Part shown: piece by piece, positions 28,726 through 37,567 of the stretch | How the letters are laid out: each line of letters opens with the position of its first letter | Position numbering within the stretch: position 1 is the first letter of the stretch | Source of the DNA: Halioglobus sp. | Lineage (GTDB): Bacteria > Pseudomonadota > Gammaproteobacteria > Pseudomonadales > Halieaceae | DNA length: 64,000 bases | Reading direction: 5' to 3' | NCBI GenBank assembly: GCA_002699145.1 | Contig: PABK01000008.1 | Span: forward strand, 62,001-126,000 | The notes under the pieces: model-generated | Told to the model about the DNA's origin: nothing | The model's input: the letters and a program-made list of their open reading frames with translations, nothing else | The model's database searches: none | Position numbers and translations under genes: made by a program

Positions 28726-29016
28726 ATGCTCAGGTGGACCCCCTTGCTGAGCGCACTTGCGCTCACACTCCCGATCACTGCCGAATCTGCCTCGGACGTG
28801 GAGCTTGAAGATGAGGCCCGGGCACTGACACAACAGTTTATCGGCCAACTCAAGCCACGTTTACAGGAGGCGATGTCCGAGGGCGGTCCCTCCCACGCCA
28901 TCGATATCTGCGTGGAAGTGGCACCGCGCATAGCCGACGCCCTCAGCGCCGATACCGGCTATGGCCTGGGCCAGGTGCGCGGTGCGATCAGCCTCAGCAA
29001 GGGGCTTGCCCCCTGA
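28726..29016 (+). CDS. Truncated DUF3365 (Tll0287-like) family protein
   Basis: Small secreted protein of 96 residues with a signal peptide (about 1-22, AESA). GGPSHAIDICVEVAPRIADA followed by DTGYGLGQVR matches the first half of DUF3365 proteins. In those it is followed by a conserved RTSL..RNP..AP..WE segment of about 70 more residues. Here the frame ends shortly after the match, and I could not find the missing part in another frame downstream. It is probably a gene fragment, or a degenerate first gene of the outer-membrane protein operon that follows. There is no clear ribosome site. Confidence 0.5.
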   Translation: MLRWTPLLSALALTLPITAESASDVELEDEARALTQQFIGQLKPRLQEAMSEGGPSHAIDICVEVAPRIADALSADTGYGLGQVRGAISLSKGLAP

Positions 29017-29135
29017 CGATCGTATCGGTGCAAATGCTAGCAATCACCCGCCTTACAAGGTTAGGATTGGCGCGGGGCCACCCCGGGCGGCAATCCCGCC
29101 CGCGCCCAGTCGAGCTCAAATACAAGGAATTCGCA

Positions 29136-30173
29136 ATGAGATGCCAACGAGTAACGCGATTGTCGCTTCCGGGTATGCTACTGGCCAGTTCGGCGACGCT
29201 CGCCGCCCCGGCAATACCCGACAAGGCTGGCTGGAGCGGGCATTTCAATATCGGCGTGGGTATCGGCAGTTCCGAAAGCAATATGGTCGCCAGTATTTTC
29301 TCCCAGGACCTGGGCAGCGAGACGGTGTCCAGCCTCGACGCGAGCCCCGATGACGAGGACGTGGCACTGCCCAACCTGGCCTTCGAGGTGGCCTACACCC
29401 TCGCCGATATGCACACGCAGCTCTACCTGGGCAACAAGGCCGAGGATCACCTGACCTTCGACGTCGATACCACGCTGGAAACGCATTTTGGCGTGCGCCA
29501 GGGCATTCCCGGCGTGGGAGTATTCGATTTTTCCTACGCGGCGTCCGCATCACCGACTGACGTCTGGAAGGATCCTTATATCGTCGACGCCCCGCGCGGC
29601 GATACCGAACGCACCAGCAAGGGCATACACATCGAGTGGGACGGCATCTTCGATACCGGGCTGCAGTTCATGTGGTCCAACCGCGAGGTCGAAATCGACG
29701 ATGAACGCAGCGGTGAGGACGGCACACTCGGCCTGACCCAGCGGGAACAGCGCTCACTGCACCGGACCGGCAGCATCCATCGGGTGGAGTTCCACTATTC
29801 CTGGGCAATCAACGAAAATCATCGCCTGGTGCCGGGCATCGGCTACCTGGATCACGACCTGGACGGTGAAGCGATGGCCGACGACGGCCCATTTGCGCAG
29901 GTTCAGTACATTTACACCCGCAATCGCTGGGAAGTCGTCAGCAAGCTGTTCTACCATGACCTCGAATCCGGCGCGACCAACCCGATCTACGGCGAACAGC
30001 GCGACGAGGAGACCCTGGGCGGCAGCGCCACGGTATTTTACGCCGAACCCTTCGGGTTGCAGCGCTGGACCGCGAACGCGGGGGTCTCCTTCTACGAGGG
30101 CGACAGCAACATCGACTTCTACGATTCATCTTTCGTGATGGCAACCGTTGGCATGCTCTACAGGTTTGACTAA
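29136..30173 (+). CDS. DUF2860-type outer-membrane beta-barrel protein
   Basis: Predicted outer-membrane barrel of 345 residues. Signal peptide about 1-23 (TLAA). The mature start GWSGHFNIGVGIGSSESNM, the many alternating strands and the terminal TVGMLYRFD are typical of the DUF2860 family, whose role is unknown. The ATG at 29136 has AAGGAA upstream; an in-frame ATG 108 bases earlier has none. The stop TAA directly abuts the FadL gene's ATG, so the two are co-translated. By context it may assist uptake of a hydrophobic or sulfated compound, with FadL and the arylsulfatase (inference). Confidence 0.85.
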   Translation: MRCQRVTRLSLPGMLLASSATLAAPAIPDKAGWSGHFNIGVGIGSSESNMVASIFSQDLGSETVSSLDASPDDEDVALPNLAFEVAYTLADMHTQLYLGNKAEDHLTFDVDTTLETHFGVRQGIPGVGVFDFSYAASASPTDVWKDPYIVDAPRGDTERTSKGIHIEWDGIFDTGLQFMWSNREVEIDDERSGEDGTLGLTQREQRSLHRTGSIHRVEFHYSWAINENHRLVPGIGYLDHDLDGEAMADDGPFAQVQYIYTRNRWEVVSKLFYHDLESGATNPIYGEQRDEETLGGSATVFYAEPFGLQRWTANAGVSFYEGDSNIDFYDSSFVMATVGMLYRFD

Positions 30174-31418
30174 ATGAAGACCACCAGCACAGTTCGCAAC
30201 TCAACAGTATCTATCGCGGCGGCACTGGCCATGGCGAATGCAGCCGGCGCCCTGGCCGGCGGACCGGCCCTGAGCGGCATCATCGCCGAGGCAGACAGCG
30301 CCGAGTCGGCCTTTGCCGCGCCGGCTGGCATGTCACGCCTGGAGGGCACGCACCTGGCGGTCCAGACGATGGTGGCGGCCGGCATCAGCAGCTTCGAGGT
30401 GGACGAGAGCAAAACCGAGGTCAGCGGCGGCGACCCTGACAACGGTTCCGACCCGGTAATCATCCCCTCCATCTATTATGTGCGCCAGCTCAACGACAAG
30501 TGGCACGCGGGCCTGTCGTTCACCGTGCCCAGCGGCTTCGGCTCCAACTACGGCGGCAGCTGGGCCGGGCGCTACGAAACGGTGGACTTCTCCCTGGTCT
30601 ATATCGCGCTGACGCCCGCGGTGTCCTACCGGGTCAATGACCAGTTATCACTGGGCGCCAGCCTGGGCATCAACTACACCTCCGAAACCAGCGAGATAAA
30701 GATCGTACAGCCGCTGGAAGAAGGCGACGGCAAGCTCACCTCGGAACTGGACGGCGTGGGCGTGAATATCACCCTGTCGATGCTGTACGAATTTACCGAA
30801 CGGACCCGCGCCGGCTTCGCCTGGACCTCGGATTCCGACGCGGACATCGAGGGCAATGTACGCCTGCGCAAACTCGGCCCGGTCAGCGACAGGGTCTTCA
30901 GCGAGCTCGGCCTGAAAAATATCAACACCGAGGTGACCAATACCCTGCCCCAGCGCGCACTCGCGGGCGTCTATCACGAGTTCGAATCCGGCCGGTTTTT
31001 CACCCTCGATGGCATGTGGATGAAGTTTTCCGACTTCAAGGTGACCGACGTGAAGCTCAATGGCAACGACGTCAATATCACCTCGCCGGATATCTACAAC
31101 GACCTGTGGGCCGTGACGGCGGGCGTGGGCTTCCCGGTGGATGAACGCCTGACCTACAAGCTCGGCGCCATGTACCTGTCGCAGGCGGTGGACGACGACG
31201 ATCGCACCTTCTCTATTCGCATGGACTCCGTATGGGGTGTGGGCGCCGGACTGACCTACCAGCTGACCGACGAGCGCAGCGTGGACGTCAACGCGAACTT
31301 TTTCCACGTCGGCGAGGCGCCCGTGGACACCGGCAACGGCGAGCCCGGGTTCGGCCGGGTCGTGGGCGAGAACAAGGATCCCTACGCGTTCATGTTCGAG
31401 TTGACCTACCACCTGTAA
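30174..31418 (+). CDS. FadL/OmpP1-family outer-membrane transporter
   Basis: Outer-membrane channel for hydrophobic substrates; 414 residues. Signal peptide about 1-28 (GALA). Features of the FadL family: the short N-terminal region with GPALSGIIAEADSAESAFAAPAGMSRLEG, which in this family lines the hatch, then barrel strands such as YYVRQLNDKWHAGLSFTVPSG and GRYETVDFSL, and a terminal ELTYHL. It is immediately downstream of the DUF2860 gene (0 bases between) and upstream of the arylsulfatase. Long-chain fatty acids, alkanes or other hydrophobic compounds are usual ligands; which applies here is not known. Confidence 0.92.
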   Translation: MKTTSTVRNSTVSIAAALAMANAAGALAGGPALSGIIAEADSAESAFAAPAGMSRLEGTHLAVQTMVAAGISSFEVDESKTEVSGGDPDNGSDPVIIPSIYYVRQLNDKWHAGLSFTVPSGFGSNYGGSWAGRYETVDFSLVYIALTPAVSYRVNDQLSLGASLGINYTSETSEIKIVQPLEEGDGKLTSELDGVGVNITLSMLYEFTERTRAGFAWTSDSDADIEGNVRLRKLGPVSDRVFSELGLKNINTEVTNTLPQRALAGVYHEFESGRFFTLDGMWMKFSDFKVTDVKLNGNDVNITSPDIYNDLWAVTAGVGFPVDERLTYKLGAMYLSQAVDDDDRTFSIRMDSVWGVGAGLTYQLTDERSVDVNANFFHVGEAPVDTGNGEPGFGRVVGENKDPYAFMFELTYHL

Positions 31419-31468
31419 CGCGACAGGACATCCGCATCGTCGATAGCTGAACGCCACGGAGGGCCACC

Positions 31469-31696
31469 ATGCAATACACACTGCTTGCCGGCCCCGCGCC
31501 GCCAGTGCCGCAATCACGGGTCTGCCCCGAACCGGCCTGGCAACGCCCTGCGGCGCTCGCCGCGAGTTGCAGGGCGCGACGTCGTGCGCCTGTCACAACA
31601 ACGTCCTATTCTCAGTTTTCCACCCAGCCCGGCGCGGGATCGGCACATGCTCCCGGCCGCCAGGCCACGCTAGCGTTGCAGAGGAACTTGCCATGA
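31469..31696 (+). CDS. Possible small leader ORF coupled to the arylsulfatase
   Basis: A frame of 75 codons begins with ATG behind a strong GGAGG at good spacing, and its TGA overlaps the sulfatase's ATG (ATGA). Both traits suggest it is translated and couples expression. Its Ala/Arg/Pro-rich sequence has no motif or signal peptide and may have no function as a protein. It could be chance in G+C-rich DNA. Confidence 0.35.
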   Translation: MQYTLLAGPAPPVPQSRVCPEPAWQRPAALAASCRARRRAPVTTTSYSQFSTQPGAGSAHAPGRQATLALQRNLP

Positions 31697-34095
31697 AACG
31701 GGTGTCAATGACTGCCAGAAGAATAATCCCGGCCCTGTCGCTGGTCGCACTGTCGATCACCGCCTCACCGGGCGCATTCGCCGCGAAGGACAATCGCGTC
31801 AAAGCGCCCGTACCGAGCTTCGAGGACCGGGAAGTACTGCCGATCAAGGCACCAAGACTGGCGCCGATCACCACCGTGGACGCGCGCGACGTGCAGCCGC
31901 CGTCCGTGTTCGAGGTCAAAGCGCCACGCGAGGCGCCCAACGTGGTCATCATCCTGGTCGACGACCTGGGGTTTGCCGGCACCAGCCACTTTGGCGGGCC
32001 GGTGCAGACCCCGACCTTTGACCAGCTCGCCAACGAGGGGCTGGCCTATAACGAGTTCCACTCGACGGCGCTGTGCTCGCCCACCCGGCAGGCGCTGAAA
32101 ACCGGCCGCAACCACCACTCCGCGGCGATGGGCAAGATTACCGAGGTGGCCACCTCCTTCCCCGGCTATACCGGCATGTTGCCCGACGACGTGGCGTCCA
32201 TCGGCAAGATGCTGAACTACAACGGTTTCAGCACCGCCGCATTCGGCAAGTGGCACGAGACCGCCGTGTGGGAAATCAGCCCCTCCGGTCCCATGGATCG
32301 CTGGCCCAATCACCAGGGGTTTGACGAGTTCTACGGTTTTCTCGGCGGCGAGACCAACCAGTGGACCCCCACGATCTATCACAACCAGAACAGGGTGGAG
32401 ACACCGGACGACCCCGAGTATCACTTCCTCTCCGACATGACCACGCGCGCGATCAACTGGATGGAGTTCCAGCAGGCGCTGACGCCCGACAAGCCCTTCT
32501 TCGTCTACTTTGCCCCCGGCGCCGTGCACGCACCGCACCACGTGCCGCAATCCTACATCGACAAGCAGAAGGGCCGCTTCGACGCCGGCTGGGACGCGAT
32601 CAGGGAAGATATCTACCAGCGCCAGCTGCAGCAGGGCGTTATTCCTGCGGGCACGCAGCTCGCCAGCAAGCCGGACTGGATCAAGGACTGGAAAGATCTG
32701 AGCGCGAACGAGAAAAAGCTGTTCGCCCGCCAGGCAGAAGTCTTTGCCGCCTATGTCGATATGACCGACACCGAGATCGGCCGCCTGGTCGAGGCCATCG
32801 ATGACATGGGCGAGCTGGACAACACGCTGATCTTCTATATCGCCGGTGACAACGGCACCAGCGCAGAGGGCGTCGCCAACGGCCTGTACAACGAGATGAC
32901 CTATTTCAACGCCGAGCCCAGGGGCTCCGACGTCGACTTCATGCTGCAGTTCTACGACAAGTGGGGCGGCCCCGAAACCTACCCGCACATGGCCGCTGGC
33001 TGGGCCGTGGCATTCGATTCACCCTTCCAGTGGACCAAGCAGGTGGCCTCTGATTACGGCGGCACGCGGCAGGGCCTGGCCGTACACTGGCCGAACGGCA
33101 TCGAGTCCAGCGGCGAACTGCGCACACAGTGGCACCACGTGATCGACGTGGTGCCGACCATCCTCGAGGCGGCGCAACTGCCGCAGCCGAAGGTGGTGGA
33201 CGGCGCACCGCAACGGCCGATCGAGGGCGTGAGCATGCTGTACAGCTTCGACGACGCGAAGGCGGCAGACCGTCACACCATCCAGTACTTCGAGATGTTC
33301 GGCAATCGCGCGCTGTACCACGACGGCTGGTATGCGCGCGCCATCCACTCGGCGCCCTGGGACGGCGCGCCGACCAGGCGCATCGCCGAGGACACCTGGG
33401 AGTTATTCCACACCGATGAAGACTTCAGCCTGTCCACGGACCTGGCCGACAAGCATCCCGAGAAGCTGGCGCAGCTGCAGAGCCTGTTCCTGGCGGAGGC
33501 GATGAAATACAACGTGCTGCCGATGGATGACCGCAAGATTGAGTTGACCAATCCGCAGGTTGCGGGCCGGCCCGACCTGATGTTCGGCCGCACCTCGCTG
33601 ACCCTGCACGAGGGTATGTACGGGCTGCTGGAGAACGACTTCATCAACATCAAGAATACCTCGTTCACGGTGGAAGCGGACATCGAGACCGACGGCAGTA
33701 CCGCCAACGGTGTCATCGTCGCCCAGGGCGGCCGCTTTGGCGGCTGGAGCCTGTATCTCAAGGACGGCATACCGACCTTCATCTACAACTACCTCGGCCT
33801 GGAGAGCACCACGGTCAGCGGCGGTTCGGCGCTGCCCGAGGGCGCTGCCACGGTGACCATGGCGTTCGACTACGCCGGTGGCGGTCGCGGCAAGGGCGGC
33901 AAGGTCACCCTGTCGGTCAATGGCATAAAAGTCGGCAGTGGCAAGGTGCCGCGCACCCAGCCGAATATCTTTTCCGCGGATGAAACCGCCGGGGTGGGCG
34001 TCGACATGGAGACTCCGGTCTCGACCGACTATACCCTCGCCAGCAGCAAGTTCACCGGCAAGATCAGGCAGGTGACGGTCTCGACCGACACCTGA
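31693..34095 (+). CDS. Arylsulfatase, periplasmic, type I (formylglycine)
   Basis: Sulfate-ester hydrolase of 800 residues with a signal peptide about 1-30 (GAFA). Metal ligands D90-D91 in ILVDDLGFAG; the formylglycine motif is C128-S-P-T-R. FGKWHE and AGDNGTSAEG supply further active-site residues. The large size, with an extra C-terminal beta-sandwich of about 170 residues (VEADIETDGSTANGVIVAQGG), fits the AtsA-like subgroup (S1_4). The ATG at 31693 has GAGGAA upstream; the longer frame from 31567 lacks a signal peptide at its N-terminus. It needs Cys-to-formylglycine maturation. It lies in one strand run with DUF2860 and FadL and is closed by a terminator. Confidence 0.95.
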   Translation: MKRVSMTARRIIPALSLVALSITASPGAFAAKDNRVKAPVPSFEDREVLPIKAPRLAPITTVDARDVQPPSVFEVKAPREAPNVVIILVDDLGFAGTSHFGGPVQTPTFDQLANEGLAYNEFHSTALCSPTRQALKTGRNHHSAAMGKITEVATSFPGYTGMLPDDVASIGKMLNYNGFSTAAFGKWHETAVWEISPSGPMDRWPNHQGFDEFYGFLGGETNQWTPTIYHNQNRVETPDDPEYHFLSDMTTRAINWMEFQQALTPDKPFFVYFAPGAVHAPHHVPQSYIDKQKGRFDAGWDAIREDIYQRQLQQGVIPAGTQLASKPDWIKDWKDLSANEKKLFARQAEVFAAYVDMTDTEIGRLVEAIDDMGELDNTLIFYIAGDNGTSAEGVANGLYNEMTYFNAEPRGSDVDFMLQFYDKWGGPETYPHMAAGWAVAFDSPFQWTKQVASDYGGTRQGLAVHWPNGIESSGELRTQWHHVIDVVPTILEAAQLPQPKVVDGAPQRPIEGVSMLYSFDDAKAADRHTIQYFEMFGNRALYHDGWYARAIHSAPWDGAPTRRIAEDTWELFHTDEDFSLSTDLADKHPEKLAQLQSLFLAEAMKYNVLPMDDRKIELTNPQVAGRPDLMFGRTSLTLHEGMYGLLENDFINIKNTSFTVEADIETDGSTANGVIVAQGGRFGGWSLYLKDGIPTFIYNYLGLESTTVSGGSALPEGAATVTMAFDYAGGGRGKGGKVTLSVNGIKVGSGKVPRTQPNIFSADETAGVGVDMETPVSTDYTLASSKFTGKIRQVTVSTDT

Positions 34096-34116
34096 TCGGG
34101 CGCGGGCCACTCTGCG

Positions 34117-34148
34117 GGGCGGCTGTCTGGCGACAGCCGTCCTTTTTT
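34117..34148 (+). terminator. Rho-independent terminator after the arylsulfatase
   Basis: GGGCGGCTGTC pairs with GACAGCCGTCC around TGGC, followed by TTTTTT. It ends the DUF2860-FadL-sulfatase run. Confidence 0.88.
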
Positions 34149-34255
34149 CTGCGCGCGAACCTGCCCGCCTGCGTAATGGCCCACCCCGCGCGACAAGCCC
34201 TGCACGGGCTTGCTATGATCTGAACGTGTATGCGGCCATAACCAACAGGGACATC

Positions 34256-35629
34256 GTGCGGGCACTACTTATCGCTTACCTGGCGCTGGCGACCTGCTGG
34301 ATCTTGCCGATTCACGCGGCAGAGACGAAACAGATTGCGCCCGCCGATAATCCGCCAGCGTCCGCGGAGGACACGAGCGAGGCCCCGGTCGCCGGACCCG
34401 CCCTGCCCCGCGCCCGCAGCATCGACCTGGACAAACCCGTCGAGGACGAAAACCTGGCCGAGCCCCAGGTCGAGGATGCGCAGGCGCCGGCAAGCACAAC
34501 CGTGGAGGAGGACGCGCCGCCGCTGGTCATGCTGGGCACCGAGGTTCCGCCGCTCACCTCCACCCGCCTGTCCTGGTCACCGGACCAGTCCTTCGAGGGC
34601 CTGGCCAGCCCGACACCGGTGCTGGTGATCAACGGCGCTCGCCCCGGGCCGACCCTGTGCCTGACCGCGGCGATCCACGGCGATGAACTCAACGGCATCG
34701 AGATCGTGCGCCGCGTGCTCTACGACATCGAGCCCGAAGAACTCAGCGGCGCGGTGATCGGCGTGCCCATTGTCAACCTGCAGGGTTTCCAGCGGCGCTC
34801 GCGCTACCTCACCGACCGGCGCGACCTCAACCGCCACTTTCCCGGCTCGCCCGCCGGCAGTTCCGCAGCGCGGATCGCGTACTCTTTCTTCCACGAGGTG
34901 ATCGAGCACTGCTCCGCCCTGGTGGACATCCACACCGGTTCGTTCGACCGCACCAACCTGCCGCAGCTGCGCGCGGACCTGTCGCAGGCCGAGGTCGTGA
35001 ACCTGACCGAGGGCTTCGGCGCCACGGTTGTGTTGCACAGCACGGGCGCGTCCGGCACGCTGCGCCGCGCCGCCGTGGAACAAGGGATACCCGCGGTCAC
35101 CCTCGAGGTGGGCGGGCCGATGCGGCTGCAACAGTCCGCGGTCAAACACAGCGTCAAGAGCCTGCAAACCTTGCTGGATCACCTGGACATGGTGAAAAGC
35201 TCGCGCATCTGGGGCGCGCCGGAACCGGTGTACTACCGCAGCCAGTGGCTGCGCGCCGATGTCGGCGGCATCCTGCTGAGCGAGGTCGAGTTGGGGGAAA
35301 AGGTCGACCAGGGCGACACCCTCGGCAGCGTCACCAACCCGATCACCAACGTGCGCACCGAGATCATCAGCCCCATCGACGGCCGCGTGCTGGGCATGGC
35401 GCTGGACCAGGTCGTGCTGCCCGGTTTCGCGGCCTACCACATCGGCACCAGCGAAGAGGCGCAGAACATCACCGCGCTGGAGGCTGACGCGGGCGAAGCG
35501 CCGCCCCAGGACGAGAGCGAGGACGACGGTAGCTCCGGGATCGTCGACGGTGAAGAGGCGGATACGCAGGACTCACGCGAGGATGCCGCCAGTGCGGCTC
35601 CCGAGGACGAGATCATGCAGTTCGACTGA
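34256..35629 (+). CDS. Succinylglutamate desuccinylase/aspartoacylase-family protein, exported
   Basis: Zn-dependent M14-like deacylase of 457 residues. I take the GTG at 34256, which begins a good signal peptide (RALLIAYLALATCWILPIHAAE) behind GGGA; an in-frame GTG at 34226 has no ribosome site. After an acidic, Pro-rich linker (to about 95), the catalytic domain has the zinc motif H-G-D-E in AAIHGDELNG, RDLNRHFPG and the third ligand in DIHTG. A C-terminal beta domain (about 335-410) resembles a lipoyl-type hairpin. An unstructured acidic tail ends the protein. Homologues act on N-acyl amino acids in the cytosol, so the signal peptide makes this one unusual. Its substrate is unknown. Confidence 0.88.
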   Translation: MRALLIAYLALATCWILPIHAAETKQIAPADNPPASAEDTSEAPVAGPALPRARSIDLDKPVEDENLAEPQVEDAQAPASTTVEEDAPPLVMLGTEVPPLTSTRLSWSPDQSFEGLASPTPVLVINGARPGPTLCLTAAIHGDELNGIEIVRRVLYDIEPEELSGAVIGVPIVNLQGFQRRSRYLTDRRDLNRHFPGSPAGSSAARIAYSFFHEVIEHCSALVDIHTGSFDRTNLPQLRADLSQAEVVNLTEGFGATVVLHSTGASGTLRRAAVEQGIPAVTLEVGGPMRLQQSAVKHSVKSLQTLLDHLDMVKSSRIWGAPEPVYYRSQWLRADVGGILLSEVELGEKVDQGDTLGSVTNPITNVRTEIISPIDGRVLGMALDQVVLPGFAAYHIGTSEEAQNITALEADAGEAPPQDESEDDGSSGIVDGEEADTQDSREDAASAAPEDEIMQFD

Positions 35630-35645
35630 ACGCGCAGCGCTGCGC

Positions 35646-36830
35646 TCACTGGCGACTCTCGATAAGCTGTAACCAAGGCGTGAATAGTTGCAGCCGGGCG
35701 AGCACCAGTTTCACGCAGATCATCAGCGGCACCGCGATCAGTACCCCCGCCGCGCCCCACAGCCAGCCCCACAGCATCAGCCACAGCACCGTGAGCAGCG
35801 GATTGATGCGCATGCTGCGTCCCAGTACATAGGGCGTCACCAGGTTCGCCTCCACCGCGTTAAAGGCGAAGTACACCAGCGCCGGCAGCAGCGACGCCCA
35901 GGCGAAACCGGATTGCTCCAGCCCGGCGATTGCGATGACTGTCGCACCCAGCAGCGGACCGACGTAGGGCGCGAAGTTCAGCAATGCGACCATCACGCCC
36001 CACAGCAGCGGGTCTTCAAACCCCATAAACCACAGGGCCGTCGCGGTCAACGCGCCCAGCCCCGCATTGATCGTGCCCACCGTGAGCACGTAGCGCGACA
36101 GCTCGCGCTGGGTGTCCTGACCCAACGCGCCGGCCGCTTCCTTGTCCTGAATCTGCGGAAATACCTCGATGACCGTGCGGTAGACCCCCGGCCCGTAGAC
36201 CAGCAGGAACAACACCAGCAGGATGACCGCCAGGCACTGCGCGAGGAACACCGGCGTTGCCGCGAGCACGTCCATGAACAATGCCAGGCCGCCGAGCATG
36301 ATCTGGTTGGAAATATCCTGCCTGGAGCCCCCCGCACCCTGCCCCGGCGCCGCTGGCGCCTGCGCGTCCTGCCCGGGCTCGTCGTCGAACCAGGCGAAAA
36401 AACGCTCCAGAGCGGACGCCTCTTCCGCGGGCGGCGCCGGCTGCTCCGTGACCTGTGGTGCGAACGCCTCGGTAATACTGTCCAGTTGCTCATGGAGCTT
36501 CCCTGTCAGCTCCGGTACGCGTTCCAGCCAGCGCTGCGCCGGCCCCGCCAGTTCGGCCCCCAGCAAGGTGAACGGCACACCAATGCATAGCAGCAGGAGC
36601 ACCCCGGCGACCACCCGTGGCACGTAGAGCCGGTTGAGGAAGTTGACCACGGGGTAAAGGGCCAGCGCCAGCAACAACGCGACCACCATCGGGATCACCA
36701 ACGGCGCGGCGAAATGCAGTGTGTAGAGTACGGCAAGCCCCAGCAGCACAGCCAGCAGCGGTCCGCTGCGCGGGCGCGTGCCCGCCGGATGCTGGTCTGG
36801 TCGTTCGGTGGACTGCTTGGTGGCGGACAC
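35646..36830 (-). CDS. AI-2E family transporter (PerM-like)
   Basis: Inner-membrane permease of 394 residues with about seven or eight hydrophobic segments. The family hallmarks are LNFAPYVGPLLGA and the C-terminal segment NLVTPYVLGRSMRINPLLTV. Members export small solutes or act as Na+(Li+)/H+ antiporters; export of autoinducer-2 is shown only for some. A soluble loop at about 120-180 is Ala/Pro/Gln-rich and longer than usual. GTG start with GAGGAA upstream. It is convergent with the deacylase gene, 16 bases apart. Confidence 0.93.
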   Translation of the reverse strand: MSATKQSTERPDQHPAGTRPRSGPLLAVLLGLAVLYTLHFAAPLVIPMVVALLLALALYPVVNFLNRLYVPRVVAGVLLLLCIGVPFTLLGAELAGPAQRWLERVPELTGKLHEQLDSITEAFAPQVTEQPAPPAEEASALERFFAWFDDEPGQDAQAPAAPGQGAGGSRQDISNQIMLGGLALFMDVLAATPVFLAQCLAVILLVLFLLVYGPGVYRTVIEVFPQIQDKEAAGALGQDTQRELSRYVLTVGTINAGLGALTATALWFMGFEDPLLWGVMVALLNFAPYVGPLLGATVIAIAGLEQSGFAWASLLPALVYFAFNAVEANLVTPYVLGRSMRINPLLTVLWLMLWGWLWGAAGVLIAVPLMICVKLVLARLQLFTPWLQLIESRQ

Positions 36831-36884
36831 GATCGTTCCTCGGGTGGTTGGCGGAGCGGCGCCCTCGACGCCGGCATGGCAAGA

Positions 36885-37136
36885 CTAGTCGCCGGGCCCG
36901 GCCTGACCGGCGGACAGCAACAACGCCGACGCCATGCGGTACAGGGGCAGGTGCGGCAAACCCGTGGCGCGACCCAGCAGGAATCCGCCAACGGCGGCGC
37001 CACCGAGCAGCCAGCAAGGGTTCACACGCGACAGTTGCGCGTGCAGTGCAGACTGCGCGTGCGCCATCTCCCCCTGTAACGCCTGCAAACGTTGCCGCCG
37101 CGTCCGGACCTGGACGACAAGCGCATCACGTCGCAT
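36885..37136 (-). CDS. YqjK-like small membrane-associated protein
   Basis: Protein of 83 residues: a basic helical N-terminus (RRDALVVQVRTRRQRLQALQ) and one hydrophobic segment (about 40-60). It starts 2 bases after the stop of the YqjE-like gene and is third in a yqjD-yqjE-yqjK-like operon, as in E. coli. The assignment rests on order, size and topology more than on sequence identity. Confidence 0.68.
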   Translation of the reverse strand: MRRDALVVQVRTRRQRLQALQGEMAHAQSALHAQLSRVNPCWLLGGAAVGGFLLGRATGLPHLPLYRMASALLLSAGQAGPGD

Positions 37137-37138
37137 GG

Positions 37139-37567
37139 CTACGCACCCTGCCGCAACATACCCAGGAGCGCGGCTAGCTGCTCCCGGGTGTGCGGCATTG
37201 ACAGGTAGCGCCGGTAGCGGCACCAGGCGCTGCGCGCGGCGCCGAGCGCCAGTAACTGGCACAGCAGGAAGGCCGCGATCGCCGGCACCGGGCTACCCAG
37301 GTACTGGTACGCCAGCGCGGCGACGAGGCCGGCCAACGCAAGCCAGGCAAGCGCGGCAAGCAACAGGGCGGCGATGAACAACAGCGCCATGCGCAGGGCG
37401 CTGTCCGCCGCCAGGCGCAGTTCGGCGCCGGCGAGGTGGGACAATTCGCGCACCGTGGCGAGCGCCAGCGACAACACGGCGCTGGCGGCCCCGTCGCCGG
37501 GATGGTCGTCACGCTGCGGCGCGGGCCGGCTCGCCTCCTGCGGCCGCGGTTCACCTCGCTGGTCCAT
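37139..37567 (-). CDS. YqjE-like phage-holin-superfamily membrane protein
   Basis: Inner-membrane protein of 142 residues. A polar N-terminal tail (1-30) and an amphipathic helix (VLSLALATVRELSHLAGAELRLA) precede two hydrophobic segments (about 58-80 and 84-108). This is the layout of YqjE/DUF1469 proteins of the holin 3-6 superfamily. Its ATG overlaps the stop of the YqjD-like gene (TGATG), so translation is coupled. E. coli relatives are stationary-phase proteins tied to membrane-associated ribosomes; that role here is inferred from family. Confidence 0.8.
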   Translation of the reverse strand: MDQRGEPRPQEASRPAPQRDDHPGDGAASAVLSLALATVRELSHLAGAELRLAADSALRMALLFIAALLLAALAWLALAGLVAALAYQYLGSPVPAIAAFLLCQLLALGAARSAWCRYRRYLSMPHTREQLAALLGMLRQGA

